Source: Candidatus Poribacteria bacterium
GTDB taxonomy: Bacteria > Poribacteria > WGA-4E > WGA-3G
Assembly (NCBI GenBank): GCA_022827625.1
Contig: JAJEIE010000022.1
Span: 88,293-152,292 of the forward strand
Direction of reading: 5' to 3'
DNA: 64,000 bases
The notes under the pieces were generated by a model. The model had not been told where the DNA came from and did no database searches. It was given only the letters and a program-made list of their open reading frames with translations. The stretch's first letter is position 1; each line of letters opens with the position of its first letter. Made by a program: the position numbers and the translations under genes. Shown here piece by piece: positions 27,111 to 36,954 of the stretch.

Positions 27111-29366
27111 ATGACTGAAAACAAAGAATACAAAGTTGTCGGAACCCGCCCGATCCGCCATGACGGTGTTGACAAGGTCACCGGCAGAGCACTTTACGGG
27201 GCAGATTTTCAGATCGCAGGACTCCTCCACGGTAGGGTGCTGCGAAGTCCACACGCACACGCCCGAATTCTCTCAATTGACACCAGTCGTGCTGAAGCAT
27301 TTCCGGGAGTCAAAGGTGTTGTCACTGCACAAGACCTGCCGAGTGCTGAGGATCGAATTGCTGACCTCGGCGAGGGTGCTGTCAATCTCAAACATCTCTG
27401 CGATAACATTTTAGCGAGTGATAAGGTGCTGTACACGGGACATGCTGTTGCTGCCGTTGCCGCGACAAGTCCACATATCGCAGAAGAGGCTTGCAAACTC
27501 ATTGATGTTGAATACGAGGTGTTACCCCCTGTCTTAGAGGTGCGTCAAGCAATGGAACCGGATGCCCCGCTCCTCCACGAAACCCTGAAAACGACTTCAA
27601 TGGGCGAGACAGCTGACGAACCGAGTAACGTCGCAAGCCATATCCAACACACGCTCGGTGATCCCGAGAAAGGGTTCGCTGAAGCGGATATCATTATTGA
27701 GCGTGACTTCGTGACAGGCACTGTCCACCAAGGCTACATTGAACCCCACAACGCCACCGCACATTTTAACCAAGATGGCCACTTGACGATTTGGTGTAGT
27801 ACACAAGGTGCGTTTACGGTTCGTGAGCAGGTCGCCGAAATTCTCCAGTACCCGATTTCCAAAATTAAGGTCGTCCCGATGGAGATTGGCGGCGGTTTCG
27901 GTGGTAAAATTAGCGTCTACATCAAACCGGTCGCGGCACTGCTTGCGAAGAAAACAGGGAAGCCGGTTAAGGTCTTGATGAACCGCACAGATGTATTTGA
28001 AGGCACAGGACCGACACCTGCGTCCTACGTCCGCGTCAAGATGGGTGCGACTAAAGCGGGTAAAATAACCGCCGCTGAGGCATATCTCGCTTTTGAAGGA
28101 GGTGCTTATCCCGGTTCCCCCGTCGGACCTGGCGCAATGTGTATTTTCGCGCCCTACAGCATTGAAAACGTCATTATTGACGGCTACGATGTGGTTGTCA
28201 ATAAACCGAAAACCGCACCCTACCGCGCCCCTGGGGCACCAAACGCCGCTTTCGGTTCGGAAACAGTTATTGACGAGCTCGCGGAGAAACTCGATATTGA
28301 TCCACTTGAGTTCCGGTTAATCAACGGTGCAAAAGAGGGCGACCGACGTGCAGATGGACCCGTTCATCCGCGCATCGGTTTTATTGAGACAGTCGAAGCA
28401 GCGAAAGCACATCCGCACTATACCGCACCGAATGGGAAGAAGCACCACGGTCGCGGTGTCGCTTCCGGCTATTGGTTCAATATCGGCTTGGAGTCGAGCG
28501 TGACGATTAATGTCAATTCCGATGGCACGATTAACCTCATCGAAGGTTCCACAGACATCGGTGGCACACGCGCTTCCATCGCCATGCAAGCGGCAGAAGT
28601 CCTCGGTATCCCCGCCGAATCGGTTAATCCGAGCGTCGTTGATACCAATTCTGTCGGTTACACTGCTGTAACAGGCGGGAGCCGCACAACCTACGCGACC
28701 GGTTACGCCGCTTACGAAGCCGCACAAGATGTCAAGCGGAAGATGATTGAACGTGCTGCAAAACTCTGGGAAGTTGACGCATCCAACGTCCAATTTGAAG
28801 ACGGCGTATTTTCATCCATCAACGGCAAAGAGGAGCAGATTAGTTTCCGCGATCTGTGCGGGCAGCTCGGTCAAACCGGTGGTCCCGTCGTCGGCAGCGG
28901 CACTGTGAATCCGGGTGGCGCGGGTGGTGCCTACGCAACACACGTGGTGGATGTGGTGGTAGATGAGGAGACTGGGAAGGTCGAGATCCTCCGCTATACC
29001 GCAGTCCAAGATGCCGGAAAAGCCATCCATCCGAGCTACGTTGAGGGGCAAATACAGGGCGGTGCCGTTCAAGGTATCGGCTGGGCATTGAATGAGGAAT
29101 ACATCTATAATGATGAAGGTACGATGACCAACGCCAGTTTCCTCGATTATCGGATGCCGACCTGCTTGGATTTACCGATGATTGACGCTGTCATCGTTGA
29201 GGTCCCGAATCCGGGGCATCCGTATGGTGTGCGTGGGGTCGGTGAAGTGCCGATTGTCCCACCGATGGCTGCTATCGCCAACGCTATCTACGATGCAATC
29301 GGTATTCGGATGACGGAACTCCCGATGTCGCCCGATCGGCTCCTAAAAGCGATGGGTAAAATTTAA
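27111..29366 (+). CDS. molybdopterin-binding large subunit of a xanthine-dehydrogenase-family hydroxylase
   Basis: The 751-residue catalytic subunit binds the molybdenum cofactor and hydroxylates its substrate with water-derived oxygen. The N-terminal a/b hammerhead domain includes DKVTGRALYGADFQIAGLLH. Cofactor contacts are EIGGGFGGKISVYIKPVAAL and PYRAPGAPNAAFGSE. The active-site glutamate is in GVRGVGEVPIVPP. It lacks the CO dehydrogenase loop with the selanyl-cysteine, so it is not a true CO dehydrogenase. Aldehyde, nicotinate or benzoyl-CoA-like substrates remain possible. A strong terminator follows the stop by 15 bases. Confidence 0.93.
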   Translation: MTENKEYKVVGTRPIRHDGVDKVTGRALYGADFQIAGLLHGRVLRSPHAHARILSIDTSRAEAFPGVKGVVTAQDLPSAEDRIADLGEGAVNLKHLCDNILASDKVLYTGHAVAAVAATSPHIAEEACKLIDVEYEVLPPVLEVRQAMEPDAPLLHETLKTTSMGETADEPSNVASHIQHTLGDPEKGFAEADIIIERDFVTGTVHQGYIEPHNATAHFNQDGHLTIWCSTQGAFTVREQVAEILQYPISKIKVVPMEIGGGFGGKISVYIKPVAALLAKKTGKPVKVLMNRTDVFEGTGPTPASYVRVKMGATKAGKITAAEAYLAFEGGAYPGSPVGPGAMCIFAPYSIENVIIDGYDVVVNKPKTAPYRAPGAPNAAFGSETVIDELAEKLDIDPLEFRLINGAKEGDRRADGPVHPRIGFIETVEAAKAHPHYTAPNGKKHHGRGVASGYWFNIGLESSVTINVNSDGTINLIEGSTDIGGTRASIAMQAAEVLGIPAESVNPSVVDTNSVGYTAVTGGSRTTYATGYAAYEAAQDVKRKMIERAAKLWEVDASNVQFEDGVFSSINGKEEQISFRDLCGQLGQTGGPVVGSGTVNPGGAGGAYATHVVDVVVDEETGKVEILRYTAVQDAGKAIHPSYVEGQIQGGAVQGIGWALNEEYIYNDEGTMTNASFLDYRMPTCLDLPMIDAVIVEVPNPGHPYGVRGVGEVPIVPPMAAIANAIYDAIGIRMTELPMSPDRLLKAMGKI

Positions 29367-29378
29367 AGCCAAATACTG

Positions 29379-29409
29379 GTAGGCGCGCTTTGTAAGCGCG
29401 CCTTTCTTT
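29379..29409 (+). terminator. intrinsic terminator of the molybdenum operon, GTAG-prefixed hairpin
   Basis: Perfect nine-base arms GGCGCGCTT (29382-29390) and AAGCGCGCC (29394-29402), loop TGT, then TTTCTTT. The hairpin is preceded by GTAG (29379-29382), so it may be a REP-like element reused as a terminator. Confidence 0.85.
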
Positions 29410-29428
29410 AGAAACCCGACCCCTCTCT

Positions 29429-29450
29429 GTAGGAGGGATTTCCAAATCCC
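29429..29450 (+). repeat. REP-like GTAG hairpin
   Basis: GTAG (29429-29432) is followed by GGGATTT-CC-AAATCCC, a perfect seven-base stem. Confidence 0.7.
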
Positions 29451-29467
29451 GACTCTTAACCGACAGT

Positions 29468-29522
29468 CCGGGGAATGCCATTAAGGCATTCATACCCGGG
29501 GAAGCCCATACGGGCTTCATAC
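29468..29522 (+). repeat. two tandem hairpin units with matched arm changes
   Basis: Unit 1 (29468-29495) and unit 2 (29496-29522) share the frame CCGGGGAA....TTCATAC. Arms are GAATGCC/GGCATTC in unit 1 and GAAGCCC/GGGCTTC in unit 2. The two differing arm positions change together on both sides, so both hairpins stay perfect. Confidence 0.75.
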
Positions 29523-29548
29523 CGTTGATTTTGATTAGCCATTAAAAA

Positions 29549-29830
29549 ATGCCAACCGTAGTTATCCCATCCCTCATGCGTAATCTCACAGGCGGCGAAG
29601 CGAACATTACGCTTCCGGGTACAACTGTCCGTGAAGTGATTGATAATTTAGAAAGTCGCTATCCGGGTATGAAAGAACGGTTATGTGAAGAGGGTCGCCT
29701 TAGGCCCGGCATCGCCGTATACATCAACGGTCTCCTTAGCCGGGGATCCGTCCTCGAACGCGTTGACGCTGACGCAGAAATCCATTTCCTTCCTGCCATC
29801 GGCGGCGGCATCGCCGAATCCTTCGATTAA
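29549..29830 (+). CDS. MoaD/ThiS-family sulfur carrier-like protein
   Basis: The 93-residue ubiquitin-like protein has TVREVIDNLESRYPGMKERL and GIAVYINGLLSRGSVLERVD, then AEIHFLPAIGGG. MoaD proteins normally end in Gly-Gly, which forms the thiocarboxylate. Here GGG is followed by IAESFD, so the tail would have to be removed, as for some actinobacterial carriers, or the protein does not work as a classic carrier. The start context is CATTAAAAAATG with no Shine-Dalgarno site. Its place after the molybdenum operon supports a cofactor role. Confidence 0.82.
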   Translation: MPTVVIPSLMRNLTGGEANITLPGTTVREVIDNLESRYPGMKERLCEEGRLRPGIAVYINGLLSRGSVLERVDADAEIHFLPAIGGGIAESFD

Positions 29831-29998
29831 AATCTGAGCACTGATGCCAGAAACGCGCGCCAGTGCGCGAAACCGTGTAAAAATTAGGCAAAACTACCCA
29901 AAAACCGCTAAAGAAAACTTTTCCTTAGAAAAAAAGTGATAAATTTGTAAAAAAATAGGGTTGAGAAGCAAAATTATGCTTTTTTTTCACGAATTAAT

Positions 29999-30027
29999 TT
30001 GACAAACTATTTTTCAAAGTGTATAAT
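29999..30027 (+). promoter_or_regulatory. 16S rRNA promoter P1
   Basis: Consensus TTGACA (29999-30004) and TATAAT (30022-30027) have a 17-base spacer. The T-run and CACGAATTAA just upstream are repeated before the tRNA-Ile promoter. Confidence 0.92.
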
Positions 30028-30065
30028 TAACATTACCTTTCAACAAGGAAGGTAAGTTTGTTCTT

Positions 30066-30080
30066 TGAAAGTTAAATAGT
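30066..30080 (+). other. 5' arm of 16S rRNA processing stem
   Basis: TGAAAGTTAAATAGT here is perfectly complementary to ACTATTTAACTTTCA at 31776-31790, on the other side of the 16S gene. The pair would close a long stem of the kind cut by RNase III. Confidence 0.85.
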
Positions 30081-30147
30081 GAACGTGACGTGCCTATTAA
30101 TAGCTTGTGAGTACGGTTCAATTCATTTGAAGATGTACTTCAATACT

Positions 30148-31707
<1,560 letters not shown>

Positions 31708-31775
31708 CATTAACATACGCACTCTCACACAGTGCTTGTGTTCAAACGCTCTTTACCTTACAAGACACGCGCCAA

Positions 31776-31790
31776 ACTATTTAACTTTCA
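31776..31790 (+). other. 3' arm of 16S rRNA processing stem
   Basis: Perfect complement of 30066-30080; see that entry. Confidence 0.85.
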
Positions 31791-31804
31791 TGAACATCTT
31801 CCTG

Positions 31805-31844
31805 AAACTGCCGGTGTCCTCTGACATCAGCAGTTTTCTTTTTT
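31805..31844 (+). terminator. intrinsic terminator after 16S rRNA
   Basis: Arms AAACTGC (31805-31811) and GCAGTTT (31830-31836) with an inner TGTC-CTCT-GACA helix are followed by TTTTCTTTTTT. The signal is strong and would end transcription of the 16S unit before the tRNA. Confidence 0.88.
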
Positions 31845-31898
31845 AACACCACTCAATCCTACGAAACCCAGAACAACATCTCTTTTTCACGAATTAAC

Positions 31899-31927
31899 TT
31901 GACAAACCCGTTCCTACGATGTATAAT
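31899..31927 (+). promoter_or_regulatory. tRNA-Ile promoter, near copy of P1
   Basis: TTGACA (31899-31904) and TATAAT (31922-31927) have a 17-base spacer. The upstream CACGAATTAA and the downstream TAATTAA.ATT match the 16S promoter almost base for base, while the spacers differ. Confidence 0.9.
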
Positions 31928-31985
31928 TAATATTGCTTTTTAACAAGCAAAAACACAGGCGTTCTTCCCTGAACGTCCATCTCAT

Positions 31986-32059
31986 GGGCTTATAGCTCAG
32001 ACGGTTAGAGCGCGCGCCTGATAAGCGCGAGGTCCCTGGTTCGATTCCAGGTAAGCCCA
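31986..32059 (+). tRNA. tRNA-Ile (anticodon GAT)
   Basis: The full cloverleaf is present: acceptor GGGCTTA/TAAGCCC, D-arm GCTC/GAGC, anticodon stem CGCGC/GCGCG around CTGATAA, T-arm CCTGG/CCAGG with TTCGATT. Discriminator A. The genome continues CCT, so the CCA end is not encoded. This tRNA normally sits in the 16S-23S spacer, but no 23S follows here. Confidence 0.97.
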
Positions 32060-32361
32060 CCTTTCCTACTACCTATCCCTATTCGCAAGCAATCCTAATT
32101 TTTTTGTAGCACAAACTGTTAGTTTGTGCCCTTTAGATATTCAGAACACCTCATAACATCCGCTATCCACCTAAATTTTAATGAATAAAAAAATAGAGAT
32201 TGGATTATTAATAGATAGAGTGCTACAATGGAATTAGGCAACCGTTTTACACATTACTCGCGTCACTATATACAATAATGGGAACCACGCGAGCAGAGAA
32301 TTTTTTCATTCCGTGTAAAATCAAACTAAAACACATCTATAGAAACTGTTACCTTATGAAT
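32060..32361. other. gap with REP-like GTAG hairpin, no gene
   Basis: GTAG (32106-32109) leads into a perfect nine-base stem (32109-32117 with 32121-32129, loop GTT). The remaining sequence is AT-rich. I see no tRNA-Ala, 23S rRNA or coding sequence. Confidence 0.65.
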
Positions 32362-32388
32362 GCATTTGGACGTGTTGAGGTATAATAG
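32362..32388 (+). pseudogene. 27-base relic of a B-type permease 3' end
   Basis: In frame with the next gene these bases read A-F-G-R-V-E-V-stop-stop, against A-F-V-R-V-E-V-stop at the end of the B-type genes. The same TAATAG then joins directly to the ATG of the first A-type gene, as at the junctions at 35.3, 38.4 and 41.3 kb. It keeps the GAGG that serves as ribosome-binding site. Confidence 0.75.
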
Positions 32389-33894
32389 ATGCTACTCACA
32401 CTCATCCGTCGAGAACTCCTCGATAACCTGATGACCTTCCGCTTCGCTGCAGCTGTCTTCATCACACTCTTGCTTGTGGTTGCCAATACCGTTGTGCTTC
32501 TCAAGGACTACGAACGACGCTTGGCAGCTTACAACACCGCACTCAAAACGCATCAGGATAAAGTGCGGGAACTGAAAGCCTATTCAGGTTATGAATTGAA
32601 CATAGATCGTCCCCCGAACCCACTGAGTATCTTCAATGCCGGACTCGATAAACGATTGGGAAATCAAGTGAGAGTTTACCACGCTTTTGTGCCGACGCTC
32701 TGGGATGCGAAGATGCACGGGTCGGATAATCCTTTTCTTAATATCTTCACCTCTATTGATATTATTTTTATTTTTGAGGTTATCCTCAGTCTGATAGCAC
32801 TGTTATTCGCCTACGATGCTCTTGCTGGTGAACGCGAGCAGGGAACGTTACGTCTCGTGCTGGCACAATCGGTGAGGCGTGGACACATCCTGCTTGCGAA
32901 ATACATTAGTGCGATGCTCTGTTTGCTTGTACCACTGCTATTGAGCCTGCTGCTCGCTATGATTTTGCTAACGAACAATCGCTCCGTATCCTTTTCACCT
33001 GATGATTTTCTTCGCATCGGTGGAATTGTTTTAACATCGCTGGCATACCTATCGGTATTCTACTTCATCGGCATGCTGATTTCTGAGGTATCTCGTAGAA
33101 CCAGCACTGCTCTTATGCTATCTATGTTCATCTGGGGATTTTTGGTATTGGTCTACCCGAACATGATCCTTGCTGTGATGTCGCCATCGCGCCCGCCACG
33201 GGCGCAGGTTGATTCTGCTATGAAGCAGATGGAACAGATATGGGAAGAATTTGACAGAGAACGGAAGGACTTTCTTATCAATGACCCGGTTCCAGGCGAG
33301 AGTATTTGGTTCAAGATAGGGGCAGTCGGAGGAAGTCACGAGTACCTCGCAAAACGAGCGTTAGCATTAGATGTTCACTTCAGGACTGGGCTTAATCTTG
33401 AGGAAATTAATGAGAGATCTGAACCGCAGGTACCGTATGCTCAGAATTATTTCCGCTTCCTTGAGCCCCGCGTTATCAGCACTGCAGAGAAAACGTGGCT
33501 GCTCCGAGAACAAGGACTTAAAAATATTTTTGTACAACCCGCAAGTATGGATAGAATCTTGTTGAAATTCTCACCCGTTGGAATCTATGATTCAGCGACA
33601 CAAGCCTGGGCAGGTACCGATCTACACGGTATCCGCGATTTCTTCGACGCGGCTCGCCAGCATCGACAGAGAGTGATTGACTATTTCTACGATACAAAAG
33701 TCTTCGGAACCCGACAATGGTTCGCCGGCGACAAGCAGACAGTCGATTGGAACGCGCTGCCGCAATTTAGTTTTAAAAGAAGCGATATCGGTATAAATAC
33801 AGAACGGGCGTTACCGGATGTATGCCTATTGCTGCTAATTAACGTTATCCTCTTCACAGTAATATTTCTGATTTTTGTCAAGAGTGAGGTATAG
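32389..33894 (+). CDS. ABC-2-type permease, array gene A1
   Basis: The 501-residue membrane protein is A-type member 1 of the array. Predicted layout: helix 1 at 19-38, outer loop 39-122, helix 2 at 123-143, the coupling motif GEREQGTLRLVLAQ near 148, helices at 173-195, 209-233 and 240-264, a large outer loop 265-474, and a final helix 477-497. ABC-2 permeases with such a large second loop (DUF3526-like) normally pair with a separate ATPase. The likely ribosome-binding site is the GAGG left by the upstream B relic. Its own GAGGTA codons end one base before the start of B1. Substrate unknown. Confidence 0.88.
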   Translation: MLLTLIRRELLDNLMTFRFAAAVFITLLLVVANTVVLLKDYERRLAAYNTALKTHQDKVRELKAYSGYELNIDRPPNPLSIFNAGLDKRLGNQVRVYHAFVPTLWDAKMHGSDNPFLNIFTSIDIIFIFEVILSLIALLFAYDALAGEREQGTLRLVLAQSVRRGHILLAKYISAMLCLLVPLLLSLLLAMILLTNNRSVSFSPDDFLRIGGIVLTSLAYLSVFYFIGMLISEVSRRTSTALMLSMFIWGFLVLVYPNMILAVMSPSRPPRAQVDSAMKQMEQIWEEFDRERKDFLINDPVPGESIWFKIGAVGGSHEYLAKRALALDVHFRTGLNLEEINERSEPQVPYAQNYFRFLEPRVISTAEKTWLLREQGLKNIFVQPASMDRILLKFSPVGIYDSATQAWAGTDLHGIRDFFDAARQHRQRVIDYFYDTKVFGTRQWFAGDKQTVDWNALPQFSFKRSDIGINTERALPDVCLLLLINVILFTVIFLIFVKSEV

Positions 33895-33895
33895 A

Positions 33896-35299
33896 ATGAT
33901 TTGGCATATCGCAAAACGCGAACTCTACGATAACCTCAATAATCTCCGATTCGTCCTTGCGATCATGTTGTTGATTGGATTAATGATTACCAATGCTATC
34001 GTGTATCTTCGTGAACACCCAACGCGAGTGCAGCAGTACCGCAGTTCTGCCACGGAATCTTTGGAAGTTTTAAAGGCTCGGACGGACCTGTACGACATTG
34101 CTCTGAATGGACCTGGAGACCTCTACAAACAGCCAGCATCTCTCAGATTCTGCGCAGACGGTGGTGAATCCTTTTTGTCGGAATTCGTGGATGGTGGGTA
34201 TTGGATGTGGGGTTACGGCGACGGTTTTAGAGACTTTTGGCTGCTGAATTATCCTACTTCTAACCCAAATCTCTTGAATATTCGTCCGGACGTTACCAAA
34301 GTCGATTGGGTTTTTATTTTCGGCTACGTTTTAAGTCTCCTTGCACTTCTATTTACCTTTGATTCAGTGTCGGGTGAGCGAGAGCGCGGCACGCTACGCC
34401 TCATGTTAGCAAATTCAATTCCACGCCACACCGTGTTGTTTGGGAAGTTTTTGGGGGCATTGATAAGTTTATGTATCCCCACGGTGATTGCAATCTTAAT
34501 CAACCTATTGGTGATTTCGACATCGAGTGCTGTCCACCTTAACAACGAAGCATGGAAACGTTTGGGAGTGATTATTGCCGTCGCACTCGTTTATATTTTT
34601 CTTTTTCTTGCGCTGGGGCTGCTTGTTTCCGCCCGGGTGCGAAGAAGCAGCGTCAGCCTCGTGATACTCCTGTTAACCTGGGTAATCTTTGTGGTTTTCG
34701 TGCCTGGCACTGTTGCTTCCATTACAAGCGGACTTTCATCACCTATATCTTCTGATGAACTTCGGAAACGACAAAATCAACTTCATAACGAAATCTTGGA
34801 GGCATATATAGATAGGACAGGAGGCGATGAAACACCGGAAAGAACGTTGGGGCGAAGCGAATACATCATGAAGCAGATGGAACAACAGGAACGCTTGCGC
34901 AGAGAGCACTTGGACCAACAAATTACCCAAGTCCAGCAGGCGCGTGCCGTCACTCGTGTCTCTCCAGCGGCAATTCTTCAGCACAGCCTTGAGGCGTTCG
35001 CTGGAACAGGTTTTGCACGGCATCTGCAATTCTTGGAAAATGTTCAACGTTACGCTCGCGAATATCGCGAATTCGTCGAAAATACGGACAGATCAGATCC
35101 TGAAAGTCTCCATCTGATTGGTGTTCCTGAAGGTATGTCTAAAAAACCTGTCAGTCCAGAGGCGATTCCGAAATTTGAAGATACACTTAGCCTCGGCAAG
35201 GATTTCAATACAGCCGCGATAGATTTATTGTTGCTAACGCTGTTTGTTATAGTTCTTCTATCTGCGGCGTATCTTGCGTTTGTGCGTGTAGAGGTATAA
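33896..35299 (+). CDS. ABC-2-type permease, array gene B1
   Basis: This 467-residue partner of A1 starts at ATG 33896 (MIWHIAKRELYDNL), two bases after the A1 stop; a seven-codon longer form would overlap A1 and has no site. Layout: helix 1 at about 20-38, outer loop 40-137, helix 2 at 138-157, coupling motif SGERERGTLRLMLANSIPRH, three more helices to about 270, outer loop 270-445, last helix to the end ...FVRVEV. Part of loop 1 (about 87-133) is unlike the other B genes. The terminal GAGGTATAATAG provides the Shine-Dalgarno site and direct junction to A2. Confidence 0.88.
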   Translation: MIWHIAKRELYDNLNNLRFVLAIMLLIGLMITNAIVYLREHPTRVQQYRSSATESLEVLKARTDLYDIALNGPGDLYKQPASLRFCADGGESFLSEFVDGGYWMWGYGDGFRDFWLLNYPTSNPNLLNIRPDVTKVDWVFIFGYVLSLLALLFTFDSVSGERERGTLRLMLANSIPRHTVLFGKFLGALISLCIPTVIAILINLLVISTSSAVHLNNEAWKRLGVIIAVALVYIFLFLALGLLVSARVRRSSVSLVILLLTWVIFVVFVPGTVASITSGLSSPISSDELRKRQNQLHNEILEAYIDRTGGDETPERTLGRSEYIMKQMEQQERLRREHLDQQITQVQQARAVTRVSPAAILQHSLEAFAGTGFARHLQFLENVQRYAREYREFVENTDRSDPESLHLIGVPEGMSKKPVSPEAIPKFEDTLSLGKDFNTAAIDLLLLTLFVIVLLSAAYLAFVRVEV

Positions 35300-35302
35300 T
35301 AG

Positions 35303-36808
35303 ATGCTACTCACACTTATTCGCCGAGAACTCCTTGATAACCTGATGACCTTCCGATTTGCAGCAGCCGTCTTGATTATGCTGTTGCTTGTGGTTGCAAA
35401 TACCGCTGTACTCATCAAGGATTATGAACGGCGATTGGCAGCTTACAATACTGCTCTCAAAACGCATCATCAGCAATTGTGGGAAAGAAAGACCTATTCG
35501 GGTGGAAAATTGGACATTGCCCGTCCTCCAAATCCTTTGAGTATCTTCAATGTAGGGTTAGATAAACAGTTGGAGAGCGAAACTTGGATATCTCATAGTT
35601 ATGTACCGACGCTGTGGGATGCTGACATGCTCGGAACAACAAACCCACTTCTTAACCTCTTCTCTTCGATCGATATTGTCTTCATCTTTGAGATAGTCCT
35701 GAGCCTAATAGCACTGATTTTCGCCTACGATGCCCTTGCGGGAGAACGCGAGCGCGGTACATTGCGTCTGGTTCTAACGCATTCGGTCAGTCGTGGTCAA
35801 ATCCTGCTTGCGAAATACATCAGTGCGATGATATGTCTACTGGTACCGCTGCTAATGAGTCTACTCCTTGCAATGATTTTGCTGATGACATCCGTCACTA
35901 TTTCTCTGAGTCTTGGTGATTTTCTCCGGATTGGTGGGATTATTTTTAGTTCAATTTCATATCTGTCGGTCTTCTACCTTATCGGCATGTTGATTTCAGC
36001 AGCAACCACCAGAACCGGCACTGCCCTGATGCTTGCTATGTTTGTCTGGGGATTCTCGGTGTTGGTATATCCGAATGTGGTGATTGCCGCGATTGCCCCT
36101 CCACAAACTTCGCAAGCAGGGATGGTCTCCACCTTCAATCAAATTAAACAAATATGGGAAGAACTCGATAGAGAACGAAAGCACTTCCTTGCGAATGATC
36201 CGGTTCCAGGGGAGGATCCGAGTTTTGGTATGGTACGGTCAGGTTTCGCCTATGAATACTTTTACGAAGATGCATCGGTTCTCTATTATCACTACGGTGC
36301 TGGCGCGCACGTTTTGGAGCTTAACGAAGAATCCGAACCTCAGGTGCCACATGCACAGGATTATTACCGCTTCCTCGTACCACGAAGCGTTGATGCCGCA
36401 GAGCGAACATGGCTTGTCCGAAAAACAGCACTTGATACTGTCTTTGTTCAGCCAGCGATAGTTGATCGAATCCTTTTGAGGTTTTCACCCGTTGGGATGT
36501 ACGACGCTGCAACGCAAGCGTGGGCAGGCACGGACCTGTCCGGACTCAGAGATTTTTTCGAGGCAGCACGAAAGTATCGACGGACTGTGATTGACTATTA
36601 CTACGATAAAAACGCATTCGGATCTCGGCAATGGTTTTCTGCAGACAAGGAGATGGTGGATTGGGACAATTTACCTCGGTTTTCTTTTCAGAAAAGCGAT
36701 GCGAGAATAAACGCAGAACGAGCGTTACCAGATTTACTCTTGTTACTAATAATGAACCTCTTGCTCTTTATAGTGATACTTCTGGTTTTCCAAAGAAGTG
36801 AAGTGTGA
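35303..36808 (+). CDS. ABC-2-type permease, array gene A2
   Basis: The 501-residue A-type paralogue has the same plan as A1. It opens MLLTLIRRELLDNLMTFRFA and carries SGERERGT-type coupling as AGERERGTLRLVLTHSVSRG. The hypervariable part lies between NDPVPGE and ESEPQVP, with its own Tyr-rich sequence. Its last codons are GAAGTG, without the GAGG seen at most junctions, and B2 is separated from it by a 146-base gap filled with an intergenic repeat. This is the only interrupted pair. Confidence 0.88.
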   Translation: MLLTLIRRELLDNLMTFRFAAAVLIMLLLVVANTAVLIKDYERRLAAYNTALKTHHQQLWERKTYSGGKLDIARPPNPLSIFNVGLDKQLESETWISHSYVPTLWDADMLGTTNPLLNLFSSIDIVFIFEIVLSLIALIFAYDALAGERERGTLRLVLTHSVSRGQILLAKYISAMICLLVPLLMSLLLAMILLMTSVTISLSLGDFLRIGGIIFSSISYLSVFYLIGMLISAATTRTGTALMLAMFVWGFSVLVYPNVVIAAIAPPQTSQAGMVSTFNQIKQIWEELDRERKHFLANDPVPGEDPSFGMVRSGFAYEYFYEDASVLYYHYGAGAHVLELNEESEPQVPHAQDYYRFLVPRSVDAAERTWLVRKTALDTVFVQPAIVDRILLRFSPVGMYDAATQAWAGTDLSGLRDFFEAARKYRRTVIDYYYDKNAFGSRQWFSADKEMVDWDNLPRFSFQKSDARINAERALPDLLLLLIMNLLLFIVILLVFQRSEV

Positions 36809-36810
36809 AA

Positions 36811-36953
36811 TGGCTGTTGGTACTTGGTTTTTGGTTAAGAGCGGTGCATAATGTTGAAAACCGTCACAACTGCTACAAGGCTTAACTTATAACTAAGAAC
36901 TTAGAACTTATAACCAAAAGTGAGCGTAGTAAACGTACCGATAACTGACAACT
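36811..36953. repeat. mosaic intergenic repeat, copy 6, inside the permease array
   Basis: This copy contains TTGGTTTTTGGTTAAGAGCG at the left and CTTATAACTAAGAACTTAGA followed by ACTTATAACCAAAAGTGAGC and TAACTGACAACT at the right. It separates A2 from B2, whereas the other four A-B pairs join directly, so it most likely inserted into a former A2-B2 junction. Confidence 0.75.
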
Positions 36954-36954
36954 C

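Larger units (their letters stand above)
29831..30147. other. 16S leader region, no gene
   Basis: This stretch carries A/T-rich runs that could act as an UP element, the 16S promoter (29999-30027) and the 5' arm of the processing stem (30066-30080). No coding sequence is supported. Confidence 0.7.

Noticed and set aside
32060-32388. Remains of 23S rRNA or tRNA-Ala after tRNA-Ile
   Set aside because: No tRNA fold or recognisable 23S segment is present; only a hairpin, AT-rich DNA and the permease relic.
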